Source: Scilla litardierei
Taxonomy: Eukaryota > Streptophyta > Magnoliopsida > Asparagales > Asparagaceae
DNA length: 64,000 nucleotides
Assembly: GCA_030789695.1 (NCBI GenBank)
Contig: CM061141.1
Span: 323,625,938-323,689,937 of the forward strand
Reading direction: 5' to 3'
Position 1 is the stretch's first letter. Each line of letters opens with the position of its first letter. The notes beneath the pieces are model-generated. The model ran no database searches and was not told where the DNA came from. It was given only the letters and a program-made list of their open reading frames with translations. Below are positions 33,361 to 44,852 of this stretch, piece by piece. Both the position numbers and the translations under genes were made by a program.

Positions 33361-34976
33361 CAAGAAGCGAAGAAGATGCCGAACAAATTTTGGAAAATAT
33401 GGCATCCAACAATGAATGATGGTGTGACGAGAGAGCCACACCAAGATCTGGGGGCATCCATAGAGTCGAAGACGTCGACAAATTGTCAAGCAAGTTTGAC
33501 TTGCTGTCAACCCAGATCTCCGCATTGATGGTAGGCGCCGGAGGCGCCGGTTCACAACAGATTGCTGCGGTAGAATCCAAAGTTTTTGGAGAGTTCGACG
33601 GTGGTGACATCTCACAACCGTTGGATCAGGCGAGCGCATTATTTTACAATCCTACGGGGAATGCGCAATTTCCACCACGAACCAACTCAAACCCGGCCTA
33701 CTCTCCCAACAACCGGAATCATCCGAACCTTAGTTACCGGGCGCCTTACCAACAGCCGGCTCAGCAACAACAGCAGACTTATCAGCCGGCTAGGCCCCAG
33801 CAGCAGTTCCAGCAGCAGCAATTTCAGCAGCAACAACCACACCCACAGTATCAACAATATGCCCCTAGGAATCAGCAGCCCGCCCAGCAGCAATACCACC
33901 AACAGAGGGCCATTTCTCCGGTTGAGTCCCTCTTAACTCAATACATAGCCAACCAGGAGAAAATCAATCTGAAGCTGGAGATGGGACAAAGAGTACTCAC
34001 TGATCAGGTGACCAAGCTGGGGTTGCAAGTGGCGAACCTTCAGAGACCGCAGAATTTATTACCGCCACAGCCTGAGGTGAATCATAGGGGGGTAAATCGG
34101 ACCTTGGCACTCACACATGAACATGAAAACGTGTCCGCCATCGTCTTGAGGAGCGGGACACAAATTCCTACTAGAGCGCCGCCCAAAGAACCGGAAGCAC
34201 CACTGGCTGTTGAGCGGCCAATTGAAAAGGCTAATGACGACGGTGCCCCGTCACCAAAAATTGTGGCTCCGGAGGGAACCCCCGAAGAAGAGAAGAAGAA
34301 AGAAGAAGGGAATTTGACGATATTCAAGCCCGTTGTGCCTTTCCCACAACGGCTTGCTAAGGCCAAAATCGATGAGAAGTATGGCAGATTCTTTGCCATG
34401 GTGAAAGATATGCGCTTACAAATCCCCTTCCTCGAGGCCATAGAGACGATCCCCTCATATGCCAAATTTCTGAAAGACTTGGTGACATGGGGATCTAGAA
34501 AGGAAAAGGTCGTGTTAACGGCGGAGTGCAGCGCCCTCATTCAGCGTGCAAATCCGCCCAAGCTCAAGGACCCCGGAAGTTTCTCCATCCCTTGCTCTAT
34601 TGGGAAAGTGCAAATCCAGAGGGCGCTCGTCGATCTTGGTGCGAGCGTCAGCTTAATGCCCCTATCATTGTACAAGAGAATAGGGATGGGAGACTTAGAG
34701 CCCACCGGCATGACATTGCAACTTGCTGACCGTTCGGTCAAGTATCCGGTGGGAGTGGTGGACGACCTCCCCATCGATGTGAAAGGAGTGCATGTACCGG
34801 TTGATTTTGTGGTGATGGACATGCCGGAAGACGAGCATACCCCAATTATTCTTGGATGACCCTTTATGGCAACCGCCGAAGTGTTGATAGACGTAAAGAA
34901 TGGGAGGCTTTCCCTCAATGTGGGCCAAGAAAGGGTCGAATTTGACTTAGGCTTTTCGATGAAGCATCCAAACCCC
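33361..34976 (+). pseudogene. C gag C-terminus and aspartic protease
   Basis: The frame resumes after E (SEEDAEQILENMASNNE), meets a TGA at 33417-33419, and continues through a long glutamine/proline-rich stretch with no CCHC knuckle that I can see. The protease region follows: FSIPCSIGKVQ, the active site ALVDLGASVSLMPLS, then LADRSVKYPVGVVDDLP and PEDEHTPIILG. A TGA at 34857-34859 replaces the usual arginine after ILG, and coding (PFMATAEVLIDV) continues in frame. A run of seven C at 34973-34979 shifts the frame into that of 34999-35400. The Athila-type DLGAS active site is intact. Confidence 0.85.
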
Positions 34977-35400
34977 CCCGGACGATCCTGTTATCAATAT
35001 GCTGGAGAATGAAGAAGATAGAGCTGTTGAAACAAATGCCTGGGAAGTGCTCTCGAGGAATCCCCCCGATAGCTTGGGGGACCTTGGAGAGCAAGTTGGC
35101 TCCCCTAAGAATGAAGTGGCTAATGAGGCGGTCGCGCGACATGTGATCCCTCCCGGATTCCCTAAGTCTCCTCCCACGAGGAGAAAAGGAAAAGAACCCA
35201 TGGACCTCACCGGCGATGAGGTCCGGATCCTGAAAAAGATGGCGGTGGACGCCAATTTGAGGGAAAAGCCCCCGGATCCTGTGAACAAAGGGAGGGTAGT
35301 CGAGCAAATCTTTTTACAGCCGCCGACTACACCAATAGCCACAACCTCTGGAGCTGAAGAGATGCCGGATTTTGGGCATCACCCGTATCGCCCACCATGA
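34977..35400 (+). pseudogene. C post-protease remnant; pol missing after it
   Basis: In the shifted frame (from 34999 or a little upstream) about 134 codons remain, acidic and proline-rich, ending HHPYRPP and a stop at 35398-35400. In autonomous Athila elements this part leads into the reverse transcriptase. Here no RT, RNase H or integrase motif follows: instead the sequence goes straight to a non-coding stretch. The internal deletion is therefore between protease and the next ORF. Confidence 0.65.
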
Positions 35401-36396
35401 AAATCATCAACGGGCGTCGAGCTAAACGACGTTAAACAAAAGCGCTTCATGGGAGGAAACCCATGTTCTAAACTTTTGCTTCGCTTTTTAGGACTTTTTC
35501 TACTTTATTTTTATCTATTTTTATAAATAAATCCAGCCGCAACAACTTTCGTCGTGAAACTTAGGCGATTTTTGGGTTTTTGCAGAAAACAAGGCCTCAA
35601 CCGACCGGGTGATAACTCACCCGATCGGTTGGGATGTATCAGCTAATAGCCGTGTTTGTCACAAAATGAACCGACCGGGTGAAGAAAGAAGTGACCGGGT
35701 GAGCAGACCGGGTGACCTGGGGGAACTCTCGGAAAAATCTCAGAATTCGTCAACCGACCGGGTGAGAATATGCTAGACCGGTTAAGGGACCGGGTGAAAA
35801 ACTCTGAGTTCTCGGGAAAATGTGTGGAGCGTCGAACCGATCGGTTGAGTTCTCAACCGATCGGGTCGCCTGTAGCATTTCTTCAGCATCGAATTTTCGT
35901 CCTAAGGTCAACCGATCGGGTGAAAACTCACCCGACCGGTTCGACTTGAAACCAATAACCCCCGACCACCCGTTCACAAACCCTCACCCGATCTCCTCAT
36001 CTCGTCGTCATTTCGTCCTCCTCCAACCACCCGACCGCCAAAATCCCTCTCCCACAACCTCAAATCCTCCATTAGTCTCTCTCTCCACCTACCCCTCGCA
36101 TTTCTCCATCTCTTCCTCTCTCTCTCTCCCTCTCCTATTTCGTATTTTCTAGCCCTAATTCCCAACACCCACCCCCACTTTCGAATTTTTTGCTGAAAAA
36201 AAGAGTGCCGCGGCTCCACACTTCTCCCATTACACGGCATTGGGTCATCTACAAGCGAGGAACTCTAATTTCTGCGGGGTAACTTCGCTCCACTTCTCGA
36301 ATTTCAATTTTTACCCTAGATATTTGATTTGCTTGGTTTTTGTGTGTGTGCACTTTGATAGTACTTTGCACCCATTTGCACCACTCACGCACACAC
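35401..36396 (+). repeat. Non-coding spacer of C with inverted CCGATCGG pairs
   Basis: There is no gene. Between 35597 and 35945 there are at least ten copies of AACCGAYCGGGTGA or its complement. They include three tight inverted pairs (35599-35630, 35835-35866, 35910-35941) with 14-base arms and 4-base loops. The same motif family fills the LTR upstream of its TATA box. From 36000 the DNA is C/T-rich and leads to the ORF at 36397. Confidence 0.8.
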
Positions 36397-38457
36397 ATGG
36401 CCCGGGAGAGAGATAAATGGAAGAGTATCATGCGGGAGGAAGAACCGTCTCGTAAGAGACGTAAACAAACACATCCTCCTTCCCGCACACGCGAACTGAC
36501 ACTTGCCCCTCCCGCACCTATCATTCCCCCCGTGGACCCCATGTTGGGCCCGTATGGATACATATTTAGGAACCAAGAGCAGAAAGACTTCTACCACAGG
36601 CTTGACACTCGGGGGAATTTATCAACCAAGTTTGCCCACACCCAATCACTCGTCGACCTCGGTGTCTTCACCGAGGTCGAGACTCTTTTTGCTAACCTTG
36701 GCTGGTTTGGCTTCCTGAATGCCTCTGCGGTATCCTACCCGTCACTCACCCTAGAATTTCTTTCCTCCCTCATTTGTGAGTCGGGGTCGACTGTCACTTT
36801 CCGGGTGTGTAATCAAACTATACGCACCAACCTAGACACCATCAATCGTATATTTGGCTTCCCTATTCTAGGAAATGACGCCATCCGGCACTACGGATAC
36901 CCCCCGGAATTTGACGTCGATAACTTTTGGTTCGCCCTCACCCTACTTGGTCGCTATCCCCGGGGTAAGGCCAAGGCCTCCTCCATCATCCATCCTATAT
37001 TCCGTCTGGCCCATAGGATCATTTCCTCCACATTTTTTCCGCGGGATGAGTCAGGCACCGTGACTATCCCCGATCTTTTCATTCTTTGGGCCATGACTTT
37101 CGCTTTTGTGTCTGACGATGATGGAATTAGCTTTAGGGCCCCGGCTGTCCCTGTCCATGCCGACGATTGGCTTATTTTCAAGCTTCTCGAGATTAGCAGG
37201 GCCGGAAAGGGCAAGATCTGCTGTGGGGGCATTATCACTATTATTGCTTCTTACCCCCCGTTTAATATCCATATCCCCGGTGGTCTTCCCATCGCCGCAG
37301 GACCCTCACGTCTAGATCTTGACGTCCTGCGGCACATTCACATGATTAAGCCCCGCCCCGACGGTCGCTTCGAGTTCAATTACGGCCATCCCCCTCGCCC
37401 CTACACCATTCTCCCCAACCATGCTCGCATGACTATTGCTCTTAGGGGAGATTTGACTTTTCCACCCGACCCTGAGTTCTTTGAGGAGTTGCGCCTTCCT
37501 TTCCTTCCCGCGGACACACGTAGACCACCTTCCCCTACCGCCCACTTAGGCGTGCAGGATATTCCTGCGTCCCGGGGAGATATGGGGGCTGGCCCGAGTC
37601 GCCGTGTTTCTGCTCCTGGCCCCATCACTTCTGAGCACCTTTTTCCGGCCATTTCTGGCCTCGTGTCCCGTGCCGGCATGACCACTCCCGCCGGCACTAC
37701 TTCCACATTACCTGCCGGCACCACTTCTGCCTCACATCAGTCCACATCCTTTGGTCGTCGCCAGGTCTCTGCCCGTCTTGCTCTAGAGAGGGAGGTCGCA
37801 GCCCTCCGTGATCTCGCCATGTCCTCAGCCCCCTCGGACCCATCACCGTCCTCCTTTCTCGCTCACCCACACTTCCTCGCACTTGAGAGGAACGTGGCCG
37901 TCATTCTTTGCCTCCTCACTCACCTCCACGGACCACCACCACCCACGCCACCACCTTCACCACCTCGACGATCTTCTCCTCCACCCTCCCACTCATCACC
38001 TCCCCCATCACATTCTTCCCCTCCACCATCCCACCCACCCTCACCTCCCCCACCCCCACCTAGGCGATTATCTCCCCCACCCACATCCATTCCCATCCCT
38101 GTATCCACTCCTCCTCTCACGACCACCTCCGTCGTGCCCACACCACCTTCTACCTCCTCCACCGTCACATCATATGTGCGCCGCAGGAAATTGCCGGTGC
38201 GCTCCAAATCTCTCCCACCCCACCCACTACCGTCACCATCACATCTTCTCCCCCCATTTCTATTCCTTTCACCACCGCCTTGATCTCCGTCCTTCCACCA
38301 CCACCCACCTCCACCGACACTCCTCCCATCGTTCACACCACCGCGGCACCTATTCCTCCACCTCTTTCCCCGCTTCTCCGCACACCCCCTGTTTCCCCCA
38401 CCCACCCATCCACTCCCTCTTCCGAGGAGGGCGAGGATTCGCCTTCTCCTGATTTTT
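36397..38457 (+). pseudogene. C: Athila ORF-1-like gene, one stop codon
   Basis: The best start is the ATG at 36397 (MARERDKWKS), although the frame is open from 36340. The body has the layout of the Arabidopsis retrotransposon ORF-1 (ATHILA) family: FRNQEQKDFYHRL, LGVFTEVETLFANLGWFGFL, LTLEFLSSLICESGS, FRVCNQTIRTNLDTINRIFG, then RIISSTFFPRDES and ILWAMTFAFV. The C-terminal third is proline/serine-rich. A TGA at 38281-38283 is the only stop. The frame continues to an acidic end (SSEEGEDSPSPDF) and a TGA at 38455-38457, giving about 686 codons. The role of this family is not established. It sits where other Athila elements carry an envelope-like ORF. Confidence 0.82.
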
Positions 38458-40106
38458 GATTTCACTTTGTTTTTTGTGAACCCCCCCTCGCATATTTCTG
38501 CATTTCACGATCATATTTTATTTGCTAGCACTGTCATGTCTAACTTGGGGGAAGTCTGTTTTGCCGTGTTGTCATGTTTTATTTTCTTCTTGTGTGTGTG
38601 CTTGTTTTTACTTTTTATCCTGTCGTGTCGTGTAGTTTGTTCATTTTCTTTCTTTCTTTTTCTATTTTCGTGTCGTGTGGTTTGATTTTGATTTTTCTTT
38701 ATTTTCAGTTTCGTATCTGTGTTTTCCTCGTTTTTCATTTCTTTTTGTGTCGGTGCATATTCCCCCCCCCATTTTCATTGCCCTCCCGTACTCACTCTTA
38801 TTGCATTGAGGGCAATGCAAGATTCAGCTTGGGGGAGTCGCACTTTGTGCGTCATTTGAGTCTTTCTTTTTCGTTTTTGTGTCGTCTTCATCGCGTTTTT
38901 ATTTTTTCTTCTCTTCTTTTTATCTCTTTCTCCTAGCGATGAACCCTATGATGAATCACCACAAAATCACACACACCTAGCATGGCATCGATAATCACAT
39001 TCACTAACCCTAGGATTTCGAGTTCTCTTGCATTTCACGCATCGTGGGTCCTCTTAGCTTTTTGTGAGTCGTGTGTCGTGCCTATCTGTTTGGTGTGCTT
39101 CTGCTTTGTGATTTACTTTATATACCTGTCCAGGAATGACCCCTAGATTATCATGTTTCGATATGAATATGCGGTACTTATTTCTACTATCTGCCTCTTC
39201 TGCATGCTATATATATCGTACGCTTCATTTCGCATGTGTCGGGATTCCACAATTAAGGACTAGGATAACCCATTTAGCCCATGCTCTATTTAGCGAGAAT
39301 AGTTTCCTTTGCCCAAGTGTTTAGATTCTGACTTCTTTTTTGTTTTACTTGGTGCAAATCCCCTCGTCGTGTACCGTTCTCCCACTTGGGAGAGTACACA
39401 TGTGTATAGCCAAAAACCCAAAAATCCAAAAAAAAAGAGAAAAGAAAAGAAAAACCCAAAAAGAAAAGAAAAATTTTGTATAGCCAAAAAAGCAAAAAAA
39501 TATACAAATGCCCAAAACCCCAAAAAAAATTCCCGTGTGAATATTTTCCTACTTGCCGAGAATAAAGGGAAGGCGAGAATTTGCACCGAGTGTTCTTCTC
39601 CACATCATCTCAACCCCCATCGGTTTCAAAAACACTTGGCTTAGGAACTTTTCAGCTAGTATCTAGGCTATAGTGGTGTGATTTCCTTAACCCTAGTTGT
39701 GGAGTCCCCGATGCATGATACGCTTCTATTCTTATACTCTTCTCATGCATGCTTGAACTAATATTCACCGCAATTTCAAATTCGAATCGGTATTTGGGTC
39801 GTTTCCTGGGTCTGTGTATATCGAGCTTTATTGCACATCGTAGATAGCGACACCGACTGCTAGCGCACGACCAAACTCACTCGCGCTTCACCGCGTGGGC
39901 CCACGGCACTTATTTGGACTCATATTCCTTAGTGATGTGATTTGGCGTTTGCTTGCTTGGTGTGTCGTTTTTGATTTTGTTGGCCCTGACGGGCGATCTA
40001 GGATATATAGTTTTCTTTTTCTCTCTTTCTCTCTATTTTTCCCCTCCGAGCTCCTACTCTTACTCGTCTTCCTCGAGGACGAGGAAGAGTTCAGCTTGGG
40101 GGATTT
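38458..40106 (+). other. C 3' non-coding region with repeated polypurine tracts
   Basis: There is no gene. cttgggggA-type tracts occur at about 38542, 38828 and 40094. The last, gcttgggggatttt, directly precedes the 3' LTR and is the functional-position polypurine tract. A cattgagggcaatgc palindrome precedes the second. T-rich (38560-38760) and A-rich (39420-39530) runs fill the rest, so frames there are compositional. Confidence 0.75.
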
Positions 40107-41718
40107 TGACGTGCGTTTATTTTTCATATATTTGCACACGTTTTCTCCCTTGTTTTTCCATTATTTACCGCCGTCTTGTATTTGTTTTCTCGTGTTTTCT
40201 TGTGTTTTCTTGTTTTCTTTCACTTTTCCGTGTTTTCCGTGTTTTGTAGGAGTTTTCTGGCATTTGGAGCGTAAAACGATGATATCATGTGTCCCCGGAG
40301 CAACGGGAGGAGTTACGCGTGATCCAGGGGGTCAAACGACGAAGATTGCATCTTTCAGCCCCTCACCCGGTCGGTTGGTCATCTCCAACCGATCGGATGA
40401 TGCACGCATGCACCACCCGGGCGCAGCTTGGAGCTCACGAGAAGTCACCCGGTCGATTCAGTGACCGGGTCAAAAGCTCAAAGTCTCTGGAAATTCGAAG
40501 CTGATTTCCAACCGATCGGGTGACCTTCACCCGATCGGTTCACCTATAGCTGAATTTCAACAGCCAAGACTCGAAGCTCCAACCGATCTCCTCACCCGGT
40601 CCGCTCCAAGATCCAACCGATCGGCACCAAGATCCAACCGACCGCACCAAGTTCCAACCGACCGGTTCATACTGACCGGGTGAAACCCCCGCATTGCGCT
40701 GTGATTTTGTGAAGCAGCTCACCCGACCGGTTGACTTGTCAATCGATCGGGTGATGTCGTTTTCTATAAATAGAACCCTAGGTTTCCCAGATTCGGGAGT
40801 TGGTTATTTTTTACTGTTTTCTTCATTTTGTGACGGCTGTAATTTCCCTGTTTTTGTAAGTTTTCGGATCTTTGTAAAACTTTAGTATTATCTTAATTGC
40901 TTTACTACCTTTGCATTCCTATTGTCTGATTATGATTTTAACGGTCTATTTTCATTTAAATCGCTTTTTAATGAATATTTGTGAGTAGTTCCCAAATCTG
41001 GGATTTTGGCGAAAACCCTTTCGGGGGCTCCTCCCGATGCATCCATAGGGTTAGGATATCGATACAGATTAGGAATCTAACGGTTAAGCGGGGTGTTTTA
41101 TTGTCATCGGCGGGAAAAAGACCGCCTTTGACCGTTGGGCCAAGGGGGAATAAACTTGGCGGTTGACTCCCTAGACATAGCTCACGCCTTTAGCGTAGAC
41201 GCCGAATCCTAGCGCGCGGGAGCGGTAGGATGAGACGTTGGGAGTTATCGTTGCGAGCTTAGTGCTCCCGGTGTCGATCAGTGTTAATGGACACGGAAGT
41301 GCCCACTGATCGAACCCGGGAAGTCCGGCTTATCATCCTGGGCACCGACCGGAATATCGGGTCCATGGGATGCCGGTACCACTTTTAGAGTCAACGTCTC
41401 ACCATTAGACCCTGATTCCGATCGCCATCCTACCCGTAGGCCGTATCGGCGAGAGTCACTCGTTGGGGTGGAAACCAAAGTCTTCGGTTTTATTTTCATA
41501 TTGTCTATACCTTGCATTCCTTTACCGTGGCAACCCATCATTCGATCTGGGCTAGCTTGCCCGCGGGGATTTTGGTCCTCTTTGACACAAGCACATCCTA
41601 ACCTCCCTGTGTTCGACCCCCAAGCCACACTACAACACTGTGCGCTTGCGGTTACAAATATCTAAACCCTCATGCGGGTCCCCCGGCCATTTACGGCTTG
41701 CAAACCGGGGGCACGTCA
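40107..41718 (+). repeat. 3' LTR of element C
   Basis: It is 1612 bp and matches 27860-29471 with scattered substitutions. The inverted pair at 40510-40540 is perfect here (one mismatch in the 5' copy). The TATA box is at 40765-40773. atgac follows at 41719. Confidence 0.93.
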
Positions 41719-41819
41719 ATGACTCAGGTGCTGTACCAATTCACAGTGACAGTCAAGCATCTATAGCCTACGTCAAAGATCCAAAATTCCATTGTAAGAC
41801 CAAACACATTGATATCCGC
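41719..41819 (+). pseudogene. B RNase H, middle fragment between C and D
   Basis: This 101-bp piece of B continues the RNase H cut by C: the frame reads PIHSDSQASIAYVKDP and KTKHIDIR, the D-x-Q-x-A and HIDIR blocks of copia RNase H. D cuts it at tccgc (41815-41819), and the rest begins at 48073. Confidence 0.88.
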
Positions 41820-43800
41820 TGGTGAGCTCCGAAAAGGTGCTCTCTCTCAAGTGCAAGAGTCCGTACAAGTAGTAAAATCTGGGAGTCCAGATGTCGAATC
41901 CACGGGAAGAAATCTGTTGCAACCACAATTCAAATCAAATAGAAATCTATCGGAAAGAAACTAAACACTTCAACAATGGTGACGGTGACGGTGATGTGAA
42001 CATGTGAACAAAATAAACATAGAAAATCGTGTAAGAAAATATCTATAAAGAGTGCACATGGTATGGGTTCGTTAGGATCAACGATTCGTATTAATTTGGT
42101 TGATGAATATATCACAATGAATTCTCTTTTTGAGAGCAATTCACTGGGAAAAATATCCAATATAACTCAATGAATTCTCCTTTTGGGAGCAATTCATCGG
42201 AAGATGCCCTTTTGGGGGTTCAAACAAAATATTCAAAAAGATCGTCGCTAAAGCTATAATACGATATGAAACTCTCTTTTGGAGAGATCAAAACTACGGT
42301 ATGAAACTCTCTTTTGGAGAGATCAAAACTCACCCTTTTGGGGCGATCATCAACTGAATTAATTCTTTTGGAATCTAAAAAAGTCGATTTACGAACAACG
42401 ATTACAATTTTAGCGACGTTTAAACGGCTTAACACGAGGAATACAACCAAATAAACACGAATAATATCCCCTAACTACTCCATATCATGCACAACAGAGT
42501 TTTAGCTACTCATAATATCAGAATAAACAAGATCCATAGCCAAATACATTGAGATTCATAGCAAAATACGATAGAAAAAGCACTAAATACGGAGTTTAAG
42601 TTAAGGATTCATCACCAAATATCCTTGAAAATACATCAAAACTCTCTGGAAATAAGAAAATAGCCTCTGGAATTTTACAGAATTTTTCAGAGGGGAAATA
42701 CGGCTTCTAGAGCCTCCAATACGCCCAAAATACGCTCCAAACTGCTTGAATACGCCCAAAAAAACCCTAAATACGCTTATATAATAGGCATTGCGGGTTT
42801 GGGTTGTGTTATCGGGTCCAAACCCGCACCAAAACTTACCCGAACTCATCTCAGCCGCACATCCAGATCGGATCAAATTGTGGACGTTGATCTGGTCGGG
42901 ATTTAATATAGTATTGCCACGTGTGCATCAAATAACGCACAAGCCCGCTCCGCTTCGAATTCGCATCGGCTTCGATCGTGACCGTCCGATGAGGATCTGA
43001 CGCTCTCGAATTCTCCACGTCTCCACGGATCACGCCCTCCGCTGCTTTGCCTTCAAATCGCGGGGATGCTCTTCGTCGTTCGATCTAAATCGAACGGGCT
43101 TCATCATGCCACGTCGCCCCGTAACGCTGCCGCCTCGAGTTCAAATCGCGGGGTTGCTCTCCCCCGTTCGATGGTGATCTCACGGTCGAGAATCAGCCGC
43201 TCTCGCAATCGCTAGCGTCCGTTCGATGGAGCCGTCAGCCGCTAGATCCTCGCCACGTCACCCCGAAATGATGCGCGCTTCGATCGGTCGAAGCTCGACG
43301 CTAAGCCGTTCGATCGTGATCGGGCGGTCGCGATTTGCCCCGCCTGTTGACGAGTTGGAATCGATTGTGGACCGTTGGATATTAATCCAACGGTGGGAAA
43401 ATTTCCAAGCCCAATAATCTGCGCACCGTTCGATTGGGCGGGGGACGACGAGATCGCGACACGTGGCAGCTTCCGATTGGATGTTGACCGTATTTATCGT
43501 ATTTTGTGTGTATTTCTTCATTAAATTGGTATTCTGCATTCAAAAATACACAGTAATTAGCACAGATCTCAGAAAAATACAAATAAATAGTCGTTGGAAT
43601 CGTGAGATCGAGACGGTGCTAGGAAAAATATAAAATGTGCAGAATTGCATCGTTAAATGCTGTTTTGTGCTCAAATAGTGTGTTTTCTCTAATAAATAAA
43701 TGTGTAGAAAATACGTATGAATTAGAGATAAATGTAGCATCACATGAGCACAAAATAGGGCTAAATGGGGGGTTAAATATGTAATATTGAACCCGAATCA
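41820..43800 (-). repeat. 3' LTR of element D
   Basis: It starts TGATTCGGGTTCAAT at 43800 on the minus strand and ends CACCA at 41820. The first ~1.2 kb in element orientation (42590-43800) is close to identical to the other LTR. The end part differs by small indels. The hairpin series lies at about 42118-42350. Confidence 0.92.
42118..42350 (-). repeat. Hairpin series in the D 3' LTR
   Basis: Units read, on the plus strand, gaattctctttttgagag, gaattctccttttgggag, gcccttttggggg, ctctcttttggagag (twice) and acccttttgggg. They correspond to 46394-46618 in the other LTR. Confidence 0.75.
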
Positions 43801-44852
43801 CACCCCCCAACTAGCGATTTGCTAGTCTCTAGCAAAAATAGCTATAAATACGGATGATCAATAAAAATAATAAGTTCTTTCGAATTGCTTATGGCCTGGC
43901 TCAATAATACGCATTCCAACATGGTCTTGGCCATCAATATACACATCCCTGAACCAAATCAATCACATGAAATTTTCTCTAATTTAGTATGAATAAATAA
44001 CATGCAAGCATCGTTTTGCGCAAGCGAAAGTATAACACATCGTTATAACCTAGTTTTCTTGTTTCCAAGGAATTGGCCTATCAAAATAATCATTCAAGAC
44101 ATGGGTATTGAAGTTGCTTAGTATATTCACCATTTCTTTTCTTTTATTCGTTCCGCGTAACGCGCATCAAGCAACATTCGCAGAAAAAGGTATAACTTGG
44201 ATCGCTCCATCAAATGAGTGAGTTTCCGGTCAATGGCTCCCAAATCAGACGATCATAGGGCATTAGGCCAAGAAGGACCCCTCGGACTGTACTACTCGAG
44301 CCAACCAAGTTATTTATTAGTGACATACTCATTTATTCGTTTTTCATCGTTCATTTGTCTTTTCATTCATTTTTCTTTTCTTTCTTTTCTTTCTTTTCTT
44401 TCTTTGTAAGCAACTCAAGACCCATCAACATGAATATAAACATTAATAAAAAAAAGGCCAAATTCCTCTTCAACTTGAAAACTATTCTTATAAATCGTGT
44501 ATACTTAAACTTTTTCCATCACATTAGCATGCATGAAATCAATTCAAACTATTTCGAGATATTAATCATGGAAATTGAAATTTTTTCATGAATAGTATAT
44601 TAACGGCAATTCCATGAAGGAAAAATAATTAATCAAGCCATAAACAATTTTTAGAACTCAATTAACGTATAATCATCCGCATTTGAGGCATATGAAGGAG
44701 TTTTAAAAGATGAGATTTGGTGATTTATTCTTCTCAAAAAAAAATCCACATAATACGCTCATACACACCCCCCAACTAAAGATGGACATTGTCCTCAATG
44801 TCGGAAGAGGTACGAGTTTATTCAAGCAAGCAACCTAGAAAGCAATTAAAAA
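43801..44852 (-). other. D 3' non-coding region and polypurine tracts
   Basis: There is no gene. On the minus strand ttggggggtg lies right before the 3' LTR (43801-43810). A second, agttggggggtg, is at about 44766-44778, preceded by a cattgaggacaatg palindrome as in element C. A T/C-rich run covers 44340-44405. Confidence 0.75.

Larger units (their letters stand above)
27860..41718 (+). mobile_element. Element C: non-autonomous Athila-type Ty3/gypsy
   Basis: Two 1612-bp LTRs (27860-29471 and 40107-41718) run from TGACGTGCGTTTATT to GGGGGCACGTCA. atgac duplicates at 27855-27859 and 41719-41723. The inside has the Athila-type primer site, gag, protease, and a large ORF-1-like gene before the 3' LTR. 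Between protease and that gene there is no RT, RNase H or integrase, so the element could not move unaided. E is inserted in its gag. Without E it would be about 10.9 kb. Confidence 0.92.

Noticed and set aside
37808..38465. Histidine/proline-rich and glycine/arginine-rich frames overlapping the end of the ORF-1-like gene
   Set aside because: They are shadows of the proline-rich C-terminal part of the gene at 36397-38457.
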